DNA from: Candidatus Scotarchaeum otlingeri
GTDB taxonomy: Archaea; Thermoproteota; Nitrososphaeria; Geothermarchaeales; JDFR-13
Assembly (NCBI GenBank): GCA_002011075.2
Contig: MTMA02000006.1
Span: forward strand, 1,542,599 to 1,606,598
Direction: 5' to 3'
Length of the DNA: 64,000 bases
The notes under the pieces: generated by a model
The model's input: only the letters and a program-made list of their open reading frames with translations
Told to the model about the DNA's origin: nothing
Databases searched by the model: none
Part shown: in pieces, positions 1 to 9,146 of the stretch
Layout of the letters: every line of letters starts with the position of its first letter
How positions within the stretch are numbered: position 1 is the first letter of the stretch
Position numbers and translations under genes: made by a program

Positions 1-759
1 TGCCTCTGCCCACCTCATCAACCAAAGTGAGAATATCCCCATCAATATAGAAATTGATAAGGCTATGAATGCAACTTGATCTATGGGTAGGTAAGGCTCT
101 ATACCTGAAGCTCCATATCTAACCAGCTCAGAGGGGTATGAATAAGGGATTACTAGGGCGATATTCCTTATAGGGGGTGGAAGCATGCTGACTGGAGTGG
201 CGATGCCGCCGATTATAAATACTATAAAGTTTGATATATCTAGTAAAACACCTGGAACACCTGTTCTAAAACTTAATGCCGATAATATTAAGCCATACGA
301 TAAAGCCATAACTATGAATGATAATAGACCTAGCACTAAGAGTTGGATATGTATCTCTAGCCCCCATGTAACTGGAATAAGAGCGGACAGGACATAATAG
401 ATCAGTATGATAGCTAGAGTAGATATGGAGAGGCCTGTAATCGCCCGCCCGACTAGGACTCTCGAAGAAGAAGTATTCACCAGAATATGCTCCTCCACAA
501 AGCCCATGGAAACATAGAAATTTGTCCAACCACCTATAAGCCAGACGCAACTTGATAATATGGTCCATAAGGCTATACCCCAGAATGCCAACGGAACACC
601 TCTAGGCAGATCCTCAGGCGCCATAAACATCAATGCCCCCAATATAAATATAGTTACCCAGAGGGTTGTGTTAAGGGCCATATTTACCGCTGAATACTTA
701 TATCTCCATAGCCTAAGCAGGTGAAGCCAGATTACTGCCTTTAACTTATAGATAGACAT
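1..759 (-). CDS. ABC-2 type exporter permease, 3' end off the window
   Basis: Membrane subunit of an ABC-2 exporter. Reading back from the ATG at 759-757, the frame stays open for 253 codons to the window edge, so the C-terminus is missing. It encodes hydrophobic segments in the six-helix ABC-2 pattern, with an amphipathic start (MSIYKLKAVIWLHLLRLWRY) and a TPVSMLPPPIRNIA stretch like the ABC-2 signature before the last helices. The start codon touches the stop of the upstream permease (760-762), so the two are surely cotranscribed after the ATPase. The same ATPase-permease-permease order recurs at 60447-63071. Substrate unknown. Confidence 0.85.
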   Translation of the reverse strand, partial: MSIYKLKAVIWLHLLRLWRYKYSAVNMALNTTLWVTIFILGALMFMAPEDLPRGVPLAFWGIALWTILSSCVWLIGGWTNFYVSMGFVEEHILVNTSSSRVLVGRAITGLSISTLAIILIYYVLSALIPVTWGLEIHIQLLVLGLLSFIVMALSYGLILSALSFRTGVPGVLLDISNFIVFIIGGIATPVSMLPPPIRNIALVIPYSYPSELVRYGASGIEPYLPIDQVAFIALSISILMGIFSLWLMRWAEA

Positions 760-1569
760 TTAGATAGCACCTACCTTTTTAACTCTCCTCTCAGCTCTAC
801 CTATAGCCGATAAAGCGAGCAAATTATAGACTCCTCCCAGGATAGCTATTGCATATATGATCAACAATAAGGGTCTTGCCTCTGGTAGTAAGTAGGTTGA
901 GACCAGTTTTGAAGCATCTATAACATACCTTGTTGGAACTACCTCTGAGACGGCCTGTAATATCCGAGGCAATATCTCTATGGGATAGAATACTCCGGAG
1001 GCTAATAGTATAAATGGAGATAGACTGCTAAGGATATTTGATTCCTCCTTTAATACTAGCAGTAAGGAAGCGAATAAAGAAGCGAAGCCAAGCATAGGAA
1101 GCATACCTAAGAATATTATTAATAGTACTAGTAGTGTTTTCGCTGCCCCTATAATACCCTCATAATATATTACCGCTGGAACTATACCCAACATTGTTAT
1201 AACCGGAGATATCAGCGAATCCGGTAATCCTGCCACTATAAGGATAACCGAAGTCTTAACGGGGGAGAGAATTATATATGGTAAGGTGCCAAGCCACCTG
1301 TTCCAAAGGGTAAACCCGGCTACCGCATCTACTATAAATAGACTGGACATGGCAACTACACTCGATGCAAATAGATATAGTGCGGGATTGGATATCCCCA
1401 TCTGAAGAGTATACTGCTCTATATCTCCATAAATAGTGCCTAAGGCATATATCATCCCAACCATGATATATGGCCATACAAACATTGAGAAGAACATGAA
1501 TCTGTTATTTTTATACCATGCTATTGAGGAGAATAGTTGGGCTCTAAATACGTCAGTCCAATTTGCCAT
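760..1569 (-). CDS. ABC-2 type exporter permease
   Basis: 269-residue integral membrane protein with about six hydrophobic helices. The LASGVFYPIEILPRILQAVS stretch before the last helix is the usual ABC-2 permease signature. It probably pairs with the permease at 1-759 as a heterodimeric channel powered by the ATPase at 1553-2620, with which it overlaps by 17 bases. The family includes DrrB/NodJ-like exporters of drugs, lipids or polysaccharides; nothing in the sequence gives the substrate. Confidence 0.88.
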   Translation of the reverse strand: MANWTDVFRAQLFSSIAWYKNNRFMFFSMFVWPYIMVGMIYALGTIYGDIEQYTLQMGISNPALYLFASSVVAMSSLFIVDAVAGFTLWNRWLGTLPYIILSPVKTSVILIVAGLPDSLISPVITMLGIVPAVIYYEGIIGAAKTLLVLLIIFLGMLPMLGFASLFASLLLVLKEESNILSSLSPFILLASGVFYPIEILPRILQAVSEVVPTRYVIDASKLVSTYLLPEARPLLLIIYAIAILGGVYNLLALSAIGRAERRVKKVGAI

Positions 1570-2620
1570 GTGACCCCACCTCCCTTTTACTGGTTAGGGC
1601 TATAAATACATCTTCTAGACTAGGCTCGAGAATATCAACTCTATGTACTTTTCCGCCCGCCGCCCCTATCCTTCGTATAACCTCTGCTATCATGTCTTCC
1701 TCCTCTCCAGGGCTACACAATATTTTAACCCTTAACCTTCCCTCCTCGGTGTCGATAGTCCCTACAACCTCATCTCTAGTAAAACCTAACTTAGATAAGT
1801 CCGGGTCATGGCCAAGGTCTAACCCTCCAGCTACTACTTCAATAGAGACCTTTCCGGAGACATAACGCTTTAATTCTGGAACCGTTCCAATGGCAACTAT
1901 AACCCCTTCATTAATTATCGCAACTCGGTCGCAAATTAACTCTGCCTCAAACATATTATGGGTTGTGACTAAGACTCCCTTACCACGTGTTTTAGCCATA
2001 TCTATAAGGAGAGTCCTTATAGTCCTTGCTGACGGAGGATCCAGTCCGAGGGTAGGTTCATCCAGTATAACTACCGGTGGATCTGTTAATAGGGCTCGTG
2101 ATAACGCTAACCTAGCTTTCATCCCTAATGAATATTCTTCGCATAGCTTATCTGATGCTTCCAATTCTTCTAGCCCCAGCTCTTTAAGAAGCTGATTAAC
2201 CCTTTTATCGAGCTCTTTTCCCTTTAGTCCCTTCAACATCCCAAAGTATTTCAAGTTTTCTCTTCCCGTCAATTTCCAGAAAAAGCCTTTTTCTACACTT
2301 AGAGTTACACCTATATTTTCTCTTACTTTTTCAGGTTCTTCTAAAACATCATAGCCTGCAACGATAGCCCTCCCTCCATCCGGTATAAGTAGAGTGGATA
2401 ATATTTTAACAGTAGTGGTCTTACCAGCGCCATTGGGACCTAGAAGCCCCATTATCTCCCCATATCTAACATCAAAGGAAACCTCTTTTAGAGCCTCAAC
2501 TATCTTTTTCTCCCGCTTAAATATCCCTTTTCTTAAATGAGTAATGTATCTCTTTACTAGTCGCTCCGCATTTATAGCTGAAGCCAACAATTTCACCCTA
2601 ATTAGCTTAATTCTGTTCAT
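1553..2620 (-). CDS. ABC-2 exporter ATP-binding protein (DrrA/CcmA-like)
   Basis: 355-residue nucleotide-binding subunit. Walker A GPNGAGKTT is near residue 61, the signature YSLGMK near 163, Walker B VVILDE near 183, and a switch histidine follows in LVTTHN. The C-terminal 100 residues form the DrrA-type accessory domain ending in LEPSLEDVFIAL. The first 14 or so residues precede the usual family start, so translation could begin later. It leads the exporter operon running to the left edge. The paralogue at 60447 shares the layout and the EPTLEDVFLKL ending. Confidence 0.92.
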   Translation of the reverse strand: MNRIKLIRVKLLASAINAERLVKRYITHLRKGIFKREKKIVEALKEVSFDVRYGEIMGLLGPNGAGKTTTVKILSTLLIPDGGRAIVAGYDVLEEPEKVRENIGVTLSVEKGFFWKLTGRENLKYFGMLKGLKGKELDKRVNQLLKELGLEELEASDKLCEEYSLGMKARLALSRALLTDPPVVILDEPTLGLDPPSARTIRTLLIDMAKTRGKGVLVTTHNMFEAELICDRVAIINEGVIVAIGTVPELKRYVSGKVSIEVVAGGLDLGHDPDLSKLGFTRDEVVGTIDTEEGRLRVKILCSPGEEEDMIAEVIRRIGAAGGKVHRVDILEPSLEDVFIALTSKREVGSHGKLD

Positions 2621-2722
2621 AATTAGTATTTTTTCCGTTCACTAATGAATAATAATAGTAACGATGTATAAGACTCTAAATCATTTCTGAAGGAAACCAT
2701 AAAAGCTCTATTTGGATAATAC

Positions 2723-2730
2723 CTTAAATA
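2723..2730 (+). promoter_or_regulatory. TATA-box candidate for the radical SAM gene
   Basis: CTTAAATA lies about 30 bases before the ATG at 2760, the spacing expected for an archaeal promoter with a very short or absent leader. No Shine-Dalgarno precedes this start, which agrees with leaderless translation. Inferred from position and composition only. Confidence 0.4.
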
Positions 2731-2759
2731 GTTATGGAAAAATGGATATTTGGTGAAGC

Positions 2760-3662
2760 ATGATAGACCTAAATCATATACATCTCCTCATAACCTTTAG
2801 ATGTGATAGAGAGTGTGACCATTGTTTTGTATGGGGTAGCCCCGGGAATAAAGGCGTTATGTCTTATGAGTCTATAGAGTATATTTTGAATCAAGCAAAG
2901 GAGTTAGGGACCATAGATGAAGTATCCTTTGAGGGAGGAGAACCCTTTCTATATTATCCTATAATGTTGAAGGGAGTAAATTATGCAGATAAATTAGGGT
3001 TTAAGGTCGAGGTTGTGACTGATGGATATTGGGGAACTACAACTCAGGATGCTATTGAATGGCTTAATCCATTTACCTCTGTTAACGATTTCGTGCTAAG
3101 CCTAAGTAGCGATTTATATCATAGTGATAATTGGTTGAGTGAGGAAGCCAAAAATATAGTTGAGGCGGCATTAACCTTAGGGTTAAGTATCAATCTATTA
3201 GCGGTTGAGAATCCCTTTACTAAAGAGGAATGTCCTTCCGAATATAAAGGAGTAAAAGTTTCCTTATCCAAACTTATGTATAGGGGAAGGGCGTCTGAAA
3301 AACTAGTCGATATACAACGGAGGAAAGATTGGAAAGAACTAAAGGAGTGCCCATATGAGGATTTTAAAAAGCAAGAAAGGGTGCATATTGATCCATTTGG
3401 AAATATTCATGTATGCCAAGGAATAGTAATCGGCAATATCTTTAGAGAAGGGCTATCTAAGATTATATCAAATTATGATCCGGCTAAACATCCGATTGTG
3501 AAGGACATTCTTGAGGGCGGACCTAAGAGGCTTATCGAGAAGTATAGCGTTCCTCATCAAAATCGATATGCCGATGAATGTCATTTATGTTATGAAGCCA
3601 GAAAGCTACTAAGAATCAAGTATCCAAATATACTTTGCCCAGATCCCGTTTATGGAGTATGA
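2760..3662 (+). CDS. radical SAM protein
   Basis: 300-residue radical SAM enzyme. Cysteines 15, 19 and 22 form the CX3CX2C cluster motif and GGEP near 59-62 is the SAM-contact motif. Further cysteines after residue 195, in NIHVCQG and in CHLC near the C-terminus, could hold an auxiliary cluster as in SPASM-type proteins, although the spacing is not the classical one. No precursor peptide or obvious partner lies beside it; downstream genes are a hydrolase and an MBL enzyme about 60 bases apart. Substrate unknown; maturase or modification roles are possible. Confidence 0.8.
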   Translation: MIDLNHIHLLITFRCDRECDHCFVWGSPGNKGVMSYESIEYILNQAKELGTIDEVSFEGGEPFLYYPIMLKGVNYADKLGFKVEVVTDGYWGTTTQDAIEWLNPFTSVNDFVLSLSSDLYHSDNWLSEEAKNIVEAALTLGLSINLLAVENPFTKEECPSEYKGVKVSLSKLMYRGRASEKLVDIQRRKDWKELKECPYEDFKKQERVHIDPFGNIHVCQGIVIGNIFREGLSKIISNYDPAKHPIVKDILEGGPKRLIEKYSVPHQNRYADECHLCYEARKLLRIKYPNILCPDPVYGV

Positions 3663-3721
3663 GGAATTATTAATTTAGTTTGATGGCTAATAATTTTGAT
3701 TGATGATGTGGAGGTTATATT

Positions 3722-4615
3722 ATGCCTGAGTTTAATGAAGAAAAAATAAGGTTTTGGTCACATGGCGTCAAATGCTCAGGGTTATTATATACACCGAGGA
3801 AAAAAGATAATAAATTACCTGCGATAGTTATGGCCAACGGATTTGGAGCGGTTAAAGAGATGTATCTACCTGAATACGCCAAGAGGTGGGCTGAGGAAGG
3901 CTTTGTTGTATTAGCATTCGACTATAGATATTTCGGTGAGAGTGAGGGTGAGCCGAGGTGTAGATTATTTCCAGAGGAACAGTTAGCTGATTATAGATGT
4001 GCTATTCACTATATTAAATCTCTCGACTATGTAGATAAGGATAGAATAGGTATATGGGGAACATCATTCAGCGGTGGACACGTAGTCACCCTCTTAGCCT
4101 TCCCACCTCCTGGAGTTAAATGTGGTGTAGCGCAGGTTCCAAACGTAGTCACATATAAAGTGGCTATATCTTATTTTGGGACCTTAGATATTTTGATGGA
4201 GCTTGCTGATATAGCAAGAGAAGGAACCTGTAAGAATACCCCTGAAACAATGCCTATTGTGGCCAAGGAGGGACTGTCTGCCTTAAGGACAGAGGAAGCC
4301 TACGAGTTTTATACCCAGGCTGAAAAATTATTTCCAACCTTCCGAAATATGGTTACCCTCGATAGTGTTGAGAGAGTGCTCCAATATTATCCAGCTGCCT
4401 ACGCCGAAATAGTGTCTAGACCCATAAAGATTATAGTAGCAGAAATGGATACCACTACACCACCAGAACTAGTGGAGGAAATGTACCGAAAGATACCTGC
4501 TGAGAAGGAGTTTAAAACACTTCCCGCAGGCCACTTCGACTTATATTTTTCTCCGCATTTGGAACGGGCTGCCGATGAGGCCTTAGCTTGGTTCAAGAAG
4601 TACTTAGGAGGCTAG
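3722..4615 (+). CDS. alpha/beta hydrolase (dienelactone hydrolase-like)
   Basis: 297-residue alpha/beta-hydrolase, probably cytoplasmic since there is no signal peptide. The nucleophile elbow is in GTSFSGG near residues 113-119, the acid is probably in AEMDTTTP, and the catalytic histidine is in PAGHFD near the end. An oxyanion-like ANGFGAVKE loop follows the first strand. Helical insertions after the elbow form a lid, as in esterases and peptidases of this clan. A clear Shine-Dalgarno (GGAGGT) precedes the ATG. The same ribosome-binding arrangement precedes the next gene, suggesting shared expression. Substrate cannot be read from sequence. Confidence 0.82.
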   Translation: MPEFNEEKIRFWSHGVKCSGLLYTPRKKDNKLPAIVMANGFGAVKEMYLPEYAKRWAEEGFVVLAFDYRYFGESEGEPRCRLFPEEQLADYRCAIHYIKSLDYVDKDRIGIWGTSFSGGHVVTLLAFPPPGVKCGVAQVPNVVTYKVAISYFGTLDILMELADIAREGTCKNTPETMPIVAKEGLSALRTEEAYEFYTQAEKLFPTFRNMVTLDSVERVLQYYPAAYAEIVSRPIKIIVAEMDTTTPPELVEEMYRKIPAEKEFKTLPAGHFDLYFSPHLERAADEALAWFKKYLGG

Positions 4616-4682
4616 TCCTATCTACCTTTTTATCTTTTCAATCCACATGGAGTTATATCGATTGCTAATGGGAGGTTAAATT

Positions 4683-5555
4683 ATGCCTAGATATCTAGAA
4701 ATGTCCGATAATTTCATCTTAATACCGGGGAGGGTGGCGATAGCCTTCATAAAGGTAGGTAATGAAGCTTATATGGTGGATTCAGGGTTAGATAAGGATC
4801 AGGCTAGGAGGGCTATAAATATAGCTAAGGAGTTATCTCTCACTATTAAATTGCTTATAAATACACATTCACATGCGGACCATATCGGGGGAAATAAATT
4901 TGTTGCGGATAGACTGGGCATACCTATATATGCTGATAAACGTGAAATACCATATATCACTATGCCTATACTTGAAGCGTCTACATTGTATGGAGGATAT
5001 CCCTCTAAAAGCCTTAGAAATAAATTTTTTATAGCCCAAGAATCACATCCCGCTGACATATCAGGAATCTCATTGCCCTTTGATATACATGATTTGAGGG
5101 GGCATTCTCCCGGCATGATAGGTCTTCAAATAAACCATATATTTTTTGTGGCCGACGCGTTTTTCCCTTTGAAGGTGCTGAAGCGACACGTAATACCATA
5201 TACTTATAATCCTAGAGACGCCTTGGATACCTTGAATAAACTTAGAGACCTTGATGGATTGACATTTGTTCCTTCCCACGGCGACCCTACTGGAGATGAA
5301 AGGGAGGATATAGAGGCGAATATAAGGGCGATAATATCTGTAAGAGAGAAATTATTAGAAATTATTAGGAGAGAAATGAGTTTCGATGAAATATCTATTG
5401 AAATATTCTCAGCGCTAAATATTGATATCCGTAGTATAGGTTTATATCATCTCCACCAATCCATACTACGAGGATACTTAACATGGCTTGAGGAGGAAGA
5501 TTGTATAACCCCGGATATAAAAGGGAAGAAATTGGTATGGAAACCCAATAAATGA
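4683..5555 (+). CDS. MBL-fold metallo-hydrolase
   Basis: 290-residue metallo-beta-lactamase-fold hydrolase. The HxHxDH metal motif is THSHADHIGG at residues 61-70; further ligands are probably the histidine in LRGHSPGMIGL, the aspartate in FVADAFFP and the histidine in PSHGDP. The C-terminal 70 residues look like a winged-helix tail (HLHQSILRGYLTWLEEEDCI), common in glyoxalase-II-like archaeal members. GGGAGGT precedes the ATG by about nine bases. The reaction is probably hydrolysis of a thioester, phosphodiester or lactone; the substrate is undetermined. Confidence 0.85.
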   Translation: MPRYLEMSDNFILIPGRVAIAFIKVGNEAYMVDSGLDKDQARRAINIAKELSLTIKLLINTHSHADHIGGNKFVADRLGIPIYADKREIPYITMPILEASTLYGGYPSKSLRNKFFIAQESHPADISGISLPFDIHDLRGHSPGMIGLQINHIFFVADAFFPLKVLKRHVIPYTYNPRDALDTLNKLRDLDGLTFVPSHGDPTGDEREDIEANIRAIISVREKLLEIIRREMSFDEISIEIFSALNIDIRSIGLYHLHQSILRGYLTWLEEEDCITPDIKGKKLVWKPNK

Positions 5556-5678
5556 AAATAGAGACGATCCACAATCTACTCTATTATTATTGAAACATAA
5601 AAATACCAAAGAATGATAAAAGAGGGGTAGGGGAATGGTAGTATACATATGGAGTAAAGGGTTTTATAATAGTTTTTA

Positions 5679-5909
5679 TCATAGACCTACACTTAGTAAG
5701 ACAGCCAAAAAGATAACGAAGATACCTAGAGCTATATTGATTTCCGATAAAAGCTTTATTCTCTTCTGAGCCTTAGCCGCAAATTCAGGCGTCGGATCCT
5801 TACTTAACTTCATACCCATACTGGTGATAACAATCCCTATGCCGAACATCACAACATATAATATCATTTTGTATAGCAAAATCGACCCAAAGTATGTTGC
5901 TGTAAGCAC
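5679..5909 (-). CDS. small membrane protein, unknown function
   Basis: Up to 76 residues from a GTG; an internal ATG at codon 15 (5867) may be the true start. Two hydrophobic helices flank a short charged loop (KLSKDPTPEFAAKAQKRIK). It faces the membrane protein at 5942 head to head. With the GTG start only five bases would separate the two frames, leaving no room for promoters, so the internal starts are more plausible. I recognise no family. Confidence 0.55.
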   Translation of the reverse strand: MLTATYFGSILLYKMILYVVMFGIGIVITSMGMKLSKDPTPEFAAKAQKRIKLLSEINIALGIFVIFLAVLLSVGL

Positions 5910-5941
5910 ATTAGTTGATTGAAGTCATTGTTAGTTGGTCT

Positions 5942-6172
5942 ATGGCTTTTAGAGGAGACTTTGAATTAATAGCCCACTCTATGCTCTGGATAATTATCGG
6001 GGTAGGAATAATAATAACCGGAACCTACTTTGGCTACATGACAGGTACTATCCAGAATGGATTTTATGGCATGCCTTATTATCAGCCGAATTGGTTGATA
6101 ATGGCGCTATCATGGATAGTTGGGTATGTAATGGTTGCATTAGGTTTCCTAGCGAGCCTCTTCAAAGTATAG
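5942..6172 (+). CDS. small membrane protein, unknown function
   Basis: 76 residues from the ATG at 5942; a TTG at 5915 would add nine. Two hydrophobic helices are separated by an aromatic loop (GTIQNGFYGMPYYQPNW). It is divergent from the small two-helix protein at 5679-5909, and the pair could act together. I recognise no family; the call rests on an open frame with membrane-protein composition. Confidence 0.55.
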   Translation: MAFRGDFELIAHSMLWIIIGVGIIITGTYFGYMTGTIQNGFYGMPYYQPNWLIMALSWIVGYVMVALGFLASLFKV

Positions 6173-6344
6173 TCAGAAATTATCGCTGAAGAAGTCGAGA
6201 AACGAGTCAAATCTCCACACAAAAGCTGAGAAAACCATGGCACATATGAAGCCGATAGGAAGTAAAAATCTCTAGTATAATTTATTTTTCCTTATTCAAA
6301 CATATATTTCAATTGGAAGAAACGTCCATAGTGAAGGTGTTGCC

Positions 6345-6668
6345 ATGAGCATATTCGATGAATTCGATGAAATAATAAAGAAGCTTAGATCTAGAGGGGG
6401 AAGAGGAGTATCGAGTGGATACTCCATATCGGTAACCTACAGACCTGATGGTAAGCCTATAGTGAGTGTCGAGACATATGGTGATGTCGACAAAGAAAAA
6501 CTTAGACAAGAGATAGAGAGACAGTACCCTGGAGCCGAAATTAGAGGGTTAGAGCAGGAGCCCTTGATATGGGAAGAAGACGCCATTAAAAATGAGAAGG
6601 AGAAAAGTAGGAAAAAGGAGAAGAGAGATAGGCTAGGGCCGAATGAAATTAGAGAAGTTGATGAATAA
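6345..6668 (+). CDS. conserved small archaeal protein, unknown function
   Basis: 107 residues. An N-terminal helix (MSIFDEFDEIIKKL) and a Gly/Arg/Ser linker lead to a beta-rich domain at 25-75 with YSISVTYRPDGKPIVSVETYGDVD, then a highly charged Lys/Glu tail. The architecture resembles small uncharacterised proteins common in Thermoproteota. The acidic/basic tail suggests binding to nucleic acid or protein, which is a guess. It stands alone between unrelated genes. Confidence 0.65.
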   Translation: MSIFDEFDEIIKKLRSRGGRGVSSGYSISVTYRPDGKPIVSVETYGDVDKEKLRQEIERQYPGAEIRGLEQEPLIWEEDAIKNEKEKSRKKEKRDRLGPNEIREVDE

Positions 6669-6777
6669 CAGGGAATCTAGACTGGGAATATCTTTGTCGG
6701 TTCCCTAGTAAGCCGTATTTTCCACGATACCCGCTGGCTATAGTAATCCTGTACTTATTATCAGCTGTATATTACTA

Positions 6778-7410
6778 TTATATATATTCCCATATTCCAT
6801 ATCCCTTGTAGTTATATACTATTGTCTTGGTCGTTGTTAATTCCTTGATTGAGTATCCTATCCCCTCTCTACCTATACCGCTATACTTCATCCCTCCAAA
6901 GGGGTAGTAACCTATTCCATGTCTTGGATACTCATTTATAAAAACGGCTCCCACCTCTAGCCTCCTAGCTACCCGCCTAAGCTGTCCTCTATCTTTTCCG
7001 AATACTGCTGCATCTAACCCGAAGCGTGTGGAGTTCGCTAGATCAACAGCTTCATCCGCATCATCAACCTTTATAAGTATGGCTATAGGGCCGAAAAGCT
7101 CCTCTCGGAATATCATTAGGTCATTAGCCCTATCTTTATCGACTTCAATTAGTGTAGGCCATACATAGTTTCCTTTTCTCTTTAGAGGTAATAATGCTGT
7201 ACATCCCTTTTCGATAGCGTCATTATACAATTTTTCTATCTTATCTGCTTCTCTTATATTTACGAGTGGCCCCATCAAGCCATCTCTATCCTGGAAGGGA
7301 TTTTTAGGCTCATGCTCACTCATTTTACTAATAATTTTCCTCTCCAACTCTTCATGTCTCTGGATATGCTTGCTACTCGATATTACCCAACTAACAAACA
7401 AAAATACCAA
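6778..7410 (-). pseudogene. C-terminal fragment of GAPN-type aldehyde dehydrogenase
   Basis: 210 residues matching only the C-terminal 40% of the non-phosphorylating glyceraldehyde-3-phosphate dehydrogenase (GAPN) family. Visible parts include MGPLVNIREADKIEKLY, EELFGPIA, VGAVFINEYPRHGIGYYPFGG and a tail in YNYKGYGIWEYI. The NAD-binding half, catalytic cysteine and general-base glutamate are absent, and there is no room for them before the next gene at 7563. Oddly, GGAGGTG sits eight bases before the TTG start, so the fragment may still be translated. Most likely a truncated pseudogene of a glycolytic enzyme that is about 500 residues when intact. Confidence 0.7.
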
Positions 7411-7562
7411 ATTATCCGCACCTCCAAAATCAATACTCTATTTTGCCCTAAGATTATTAAAGTATAAGGTAGGCAGCAAGAATAGGGTTCTTATTAATAT
7501 ATAGAGAAAGGAGCTCCACATAACTAAGTTAGATTTAGGTGTTTGGTTGCCTATCAAGTGCC

Positions 7563-8948
7563 TCAGTCGGACTCAGCTTCATTTAACATACTAGCGTACT
7601 CTATTAACAGGAGCGCAACATGCTTCATCCCATTAATGAAATCCTCAACCCGAATATTCTCATTAGGCGCATGACTCCTTGACCCATAATAACCCACTCC
7701 AGCACCGGTCATCGGAACCTTCAAAACATCTGTAAACAGATATATAGGTCCTGAGCCCCCTGATAAAGGCGTTACTACTGGAGGCACTCCATAAACCCTT
7801 TCTGCGGCCTTAATAGAAGCTTCCACCACCTTCTCCCCTGGTTTTGTATATCCAGCGGGATACATGCTATGAATATTCACTTCAGCGTGGCCAAATCCCA
7901 GGTCCTTTAGATAACGCTTTAGATTCTCTAATATCATATTGGGGTCTTGACCCGGCACTGGCCTGATATCTATTTTAACCCCTGCATAAGACGGAATTAC
8001 TGTTTTAGCTCCCTTACCAGTATAACCTGCATATAGCCCACATATATTTAGGCTAGGCATAGTCATCAACGCCTTGAACGCATCTATACCCTCCAACCCA
8101 CCGACAAAATGCTCTATCTGAAGATCCTTCTTCAACTCAATTAGCCTCTTCGGATCCAGATCTTCAATCAATTTCTCTGCATCCTCTAGAAACTCGCTTT
8201 TAATCCCTTCATGAAAGCCGGGAACCAATATCCTCCCCATAGCATCCTTTAGGTGGGTAAGCATCCTAACAAGATCCCAAGCGGGATTCGGTACCAAGGG
8301 AGCGTTCCCACTATGAGTATCCCTTGCAGCCCCCCTAAAGATAATCTCAATATAGAGCATGCCTTTAAACCCAAGGGTTATCCCGAGCCGCCCATCTCTA
8401 CCTACATATCCGGTCTCCCATATACCTCCTTGCGCCACTAGGAAATCGCTTTTTTCCTCGACTGCTTTGGGGAAAGTAGGTGAACCCACTTCTTCCTCTC
8501 CTTCGAAGACGAATTTAATCCGGAGACCTAATTCATCTATAAAAGGTAGCACCGCATCTAAGGCACCTAGCCTCGCGGCAATATTACCCTTATTATCCGA
8601 GGCTCCACGGCCATACAACTTCCCGTCCCGCATAGTTAGCTCGAATGGAGGGGTATCCCAGGACTCTAGGGGCTCGGGTGGCTGGACATCATAGTGGTTA
8701 TATATTACTATAGAGTTGGAGCCGGAGCCGATTTCGCCTAGAACCAGTGGGTGTCCACCGAATGATTTGACTTCCACTCTTGCTCCCTGTTCCTTGAGGA
8801 TTGATGATAGAAGACTTGCGCAGTCCATCATCTCCTTTGTATTGGTGGCTGAGACGGTTGGTATCTCTACTAGCTTCTTTAGTATATCAATGTATTTCCT
8901 ATAATTCTCGTTTATATACTTAATAGCCTTATCTGGATAGGTAGTCAA
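7563..8948 (-). CDS. M20 family metallopeptidase (dipeptidase/deacetylase-like)
   Basis: 461-residue zinc hydrolase of the M20 family, which includes carnosinase-like dipeptidases and ArgE/DapE. Metal ligands fall in NHYDVQPPEP (His85, Asp87), RGASDNKG (Asp118) and the catalytic glutamates in FEGEEEVGSP near 151-152. The dimerisation domain lies around 190-320, and the C-terminal histidine is probably in GSRSHAPNENI. Length is normal. Start is TTG at 8948. It follows the dehydrogenase fragment without obvious link. Probably a cytoplasmic peptidase; the exact substrate is open. Confidence 0.88.
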   Translation of the reverse strand: MTTYPDKAIKYINENYRKYIDILKKLVEIPTVSATNTKEMMDCASLLSSILKEQGARVEVKSFGGHPLVLGEIGSGSNSIVIYNHYDVQPPEPLESWDTPPFELTMRDGKLYGRGASDNKGNIAARLGALDAVLPFIDELGLRIKFVFEGEEEVGSPTFPKAVEEKSDFLVAQGGIWETGYVGRDGRLGITLGFKGMLYIEIIFRGAARDTHSGNAPLVPNPAWDLVRMLTHLKDAMGRILVPGFHEGIKSEFLEDAEKLIEDLDPKRLIELKKDLQIEHFVGGLEGIDAFKALMTMPSLNICGLYAGYTGKGAKTVIPSYAGVKIDIRPVPGQDPNMILENLKRYLKDLGFGHAEVNIHSMYPAGYTKPGEKVVEASIKAAERVYGVPPVVTPLSGGSGPIYLFTDVLKVPMTGAGVGYYGSRSHAPNENIRVEDFINGMKHVALLLIEYASMLNEAESD

Positions 8949-9146
8949 TGTAAAATCACCCTTACAAAATTAATATACATATCTCGTGGTTCATAACTAA
9001 TACATCCATATAGAGCTCGATTAGCCATAGGATAACTAGATACCCATCAACTTAGGTTTCTACAGCTAATAAGGTTTATTGACCATGGAGTTCCTATTTA
9101 GGGTACCGCTAGGCATATAGATTAGTGGCGGCAGATAATTATTATT

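Noticed and set aside
266-568. 100-codon minus-strand frame
   Set aside because: It lies in another frame of the ABC-2 permease that runs off the edge; the real frame is open from 759 to 1.
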